Shown: positions 63,401 to 64,000 of the stretch, in pieces | Position numbering within the stretch: the stretch's first letter is position 1 | How the letters are laid out: the number at the start of each line of letters is the position of its first letter | Origin: Phyllobacterium zundukense | Lineage (GTDB): Bacteria > Pseudomonadota > Alphaproteobacteria > Rhizobiales > Rhizobiaceae | Length of the DNA: 64,000 nt | Reading direction: 5' to 3' | Assembly: GCF_025452195.1 (NCBI RefSeq) | Contig: NZ_CP104971.1 | Span: forward strand, 372,001-436,000 | Translations under genes and position numbers: made by a program | Notes under the pieces: generated by a model | What the model saw: the letters and a program-made list of their open reading frames with translations, nothing else | What the model was told of the DNA's origin: nothing | Database searches by the model: none

Positions 63401-64000
63401 ATGAACTGGTTGAAATCACTTCTCGTCGTTAGTGCCCTCGCAATCGTGCCTGCCCAGGCACAAGCCGCGTCCAATCTTGAGGAGATCAAGGCGGCGGGCG
63501 TTCTCAAGATCGGCACGGAAGGCACCTATGCGCCGTTCACCTATCATAATGCCTCGGGCAAACTCGTCGGCTTCGACGTGGAGATCGGCGAGGCGATTGC
63601 CAAGAATCTTGGCGTTAAACCCGAGTTTCTCGAGGGCAAGTGGGATGGCCTGATCGCCGGTCTCGACGCCAACCGCTATGACACGGTCATCAATCAGGTC
63701 GGCATTACCGAGGCGCGGAAGGCAAAGTATGATTTCTCCGAGCCTTATATCGCTTCAAAGGCCGTTTTGATCGTCAGGAGCGACAATGAGGAGATCAAGG
63801 GTTTTGCTGATCTCAAGGGCAAGAAGTCTGCGCAATCGCTCTCCAGCAATTTCGGCAAGATCGCCCAGGAAGCCGGTGCAGAGCTGGTTGGAACAGACGG
63901 TTTCGACCAGTCGATCCAGTTGGTCCTCAATGGCCGTGCCGACTCGACGATCAATGACAGCCTGTCGTTCCTCGATTTCAAGAAACATAAGCCTGACGCC
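63401..64000 (+). CDS. Periplasmic amino acid-binding protein, cystine (TcyA) type (partial, 3' end outside window)
   Basis: ATG 63401 opens a frame that runs off the window end (200 codons seen). A signal peptide MNWLKSLLVVSALAIVPAQA is followed by the family-3 pattern AAGVLKIGTEGTYAPFTYHN, GFDVEIGEAIAKNLGVKPEF and KWDGLIAGLDANRYDTVINQ. AQSLSSNFGKIAQEAGAELV resembles cystine-binding proteins as remembered. It starts 178 nt after the CUT1 ATPase, a gap with no gene. Cystine uptake would match the nearby Cys/Met PLP enzyme. Confidence 0.78.
   Translation, partial: MNWLKSLLVVSALAIVPAQAQAASNLEEIKAAGVLKIGTEGTYAPFTYHNASGKLVGFDVEIGEAIAKNLGVKPEFLEGKWDGLIAGLDANRYDTVINQVGITEARKAKYDFSEPYIASKAVLIVRSDNEEIKGFADLKGKKSAQSLSSNFGKIAQEAGAELVGTDGFDQSIQLVLNGRADSTINDSLSFLDFKKHKPDA

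Noticed and set aside
1..64000. CRISPR arrays, insertion sequences, tRNA or rRNA genes
   Set aside because: No regularly spaced repeats, transposase-like frames or tRNA/rRNA-like sequence were recognised by eye.

Overview
The window looks like part of a large repABC secondary replicon (chromid or megaplasmid) of a Rhizobiales alphaproteobacterium of the Phyllobacterium/Ochrobactrum/Mesorhizobium type. The basis is a complete repA-repB-repC cassette with an antisense RNA between repB and repC (41859-45786), GC-rich alphaproteobacterial codon use and dense ABC-importer operons. No tRNA, rRNA, insertion sequence or CRISPR array was recognised. The first gene (a livH-type permease) and the last (a cystine-type binding protein) are cut by the window ends.

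Layout. 1-2874: branched-chain-amino-acid-type importer (livH end, livF, livG, binding protein) with a divergent LysR gene. 4092-13173: a run of ten minus-strand genes, in transcription order ureohydrolase (agmatinase family), an amino-acid importer without its own ATPase gene, a spermidine/putrescine-type importer, a DavA-like amidase and an FAD-dependent amine/amino-acid oxidase. It is flanked by a divergent LysR gene, an aminotransferase and gamma-glutamyltransferase (13386-17529). Together these read as uptake and breakdown of guanidino, amine or omega-amino compounds. 17631-18354: a frameshifted glutathione transferase. 18646-23935: a ugpBAEC glycerol-3-phosphate-type importer with a TIM-barrel gene, then a convergent aldo/keto reductase and tex (frameshifted). 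27383-34872: a LacI-controlled sugar importer with an epimerase-like and a Gfo/Idh/MocA gene. 34888-38337: a tandem-PPC protein, an IclR regulator and a frameshifted acyl-CoA synthetase. 38472-46609: replicon region with a short FtsK lacking membrane segments, small proteins, repABC and a truncated membrane sensor. 46610-55527: an RpiR-controlled divergent pair of operons joining a CUT1 importer to D-threonine-aldolase-like, SDR, RidA and MlrC proteins. 55993-64000: a NemR-like TetR regulator, a DUF1127 protein, a FadR-type GntR regulator, a Cys/Met-metabolism PLP enzyme, a further CUT1 importer and the start of a cystine-type binding protein.

Recurring themes. There are four carbohydrate-type (CUT1) importers, but two of them sit with amino-acid enzymes rather than sugar enzymes. 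In five importer operons a GC-rich hairpin lies in the 70-95 nt gap just after the binding-protein gene. Three otherwise intact genes (GST, tex, acyl-CoA synthetase) each carry one extra base. Several regulators have clear palindromes beside them; the best is a TGGT-N3-ACCA site that also fixes the start of the GntR gene.
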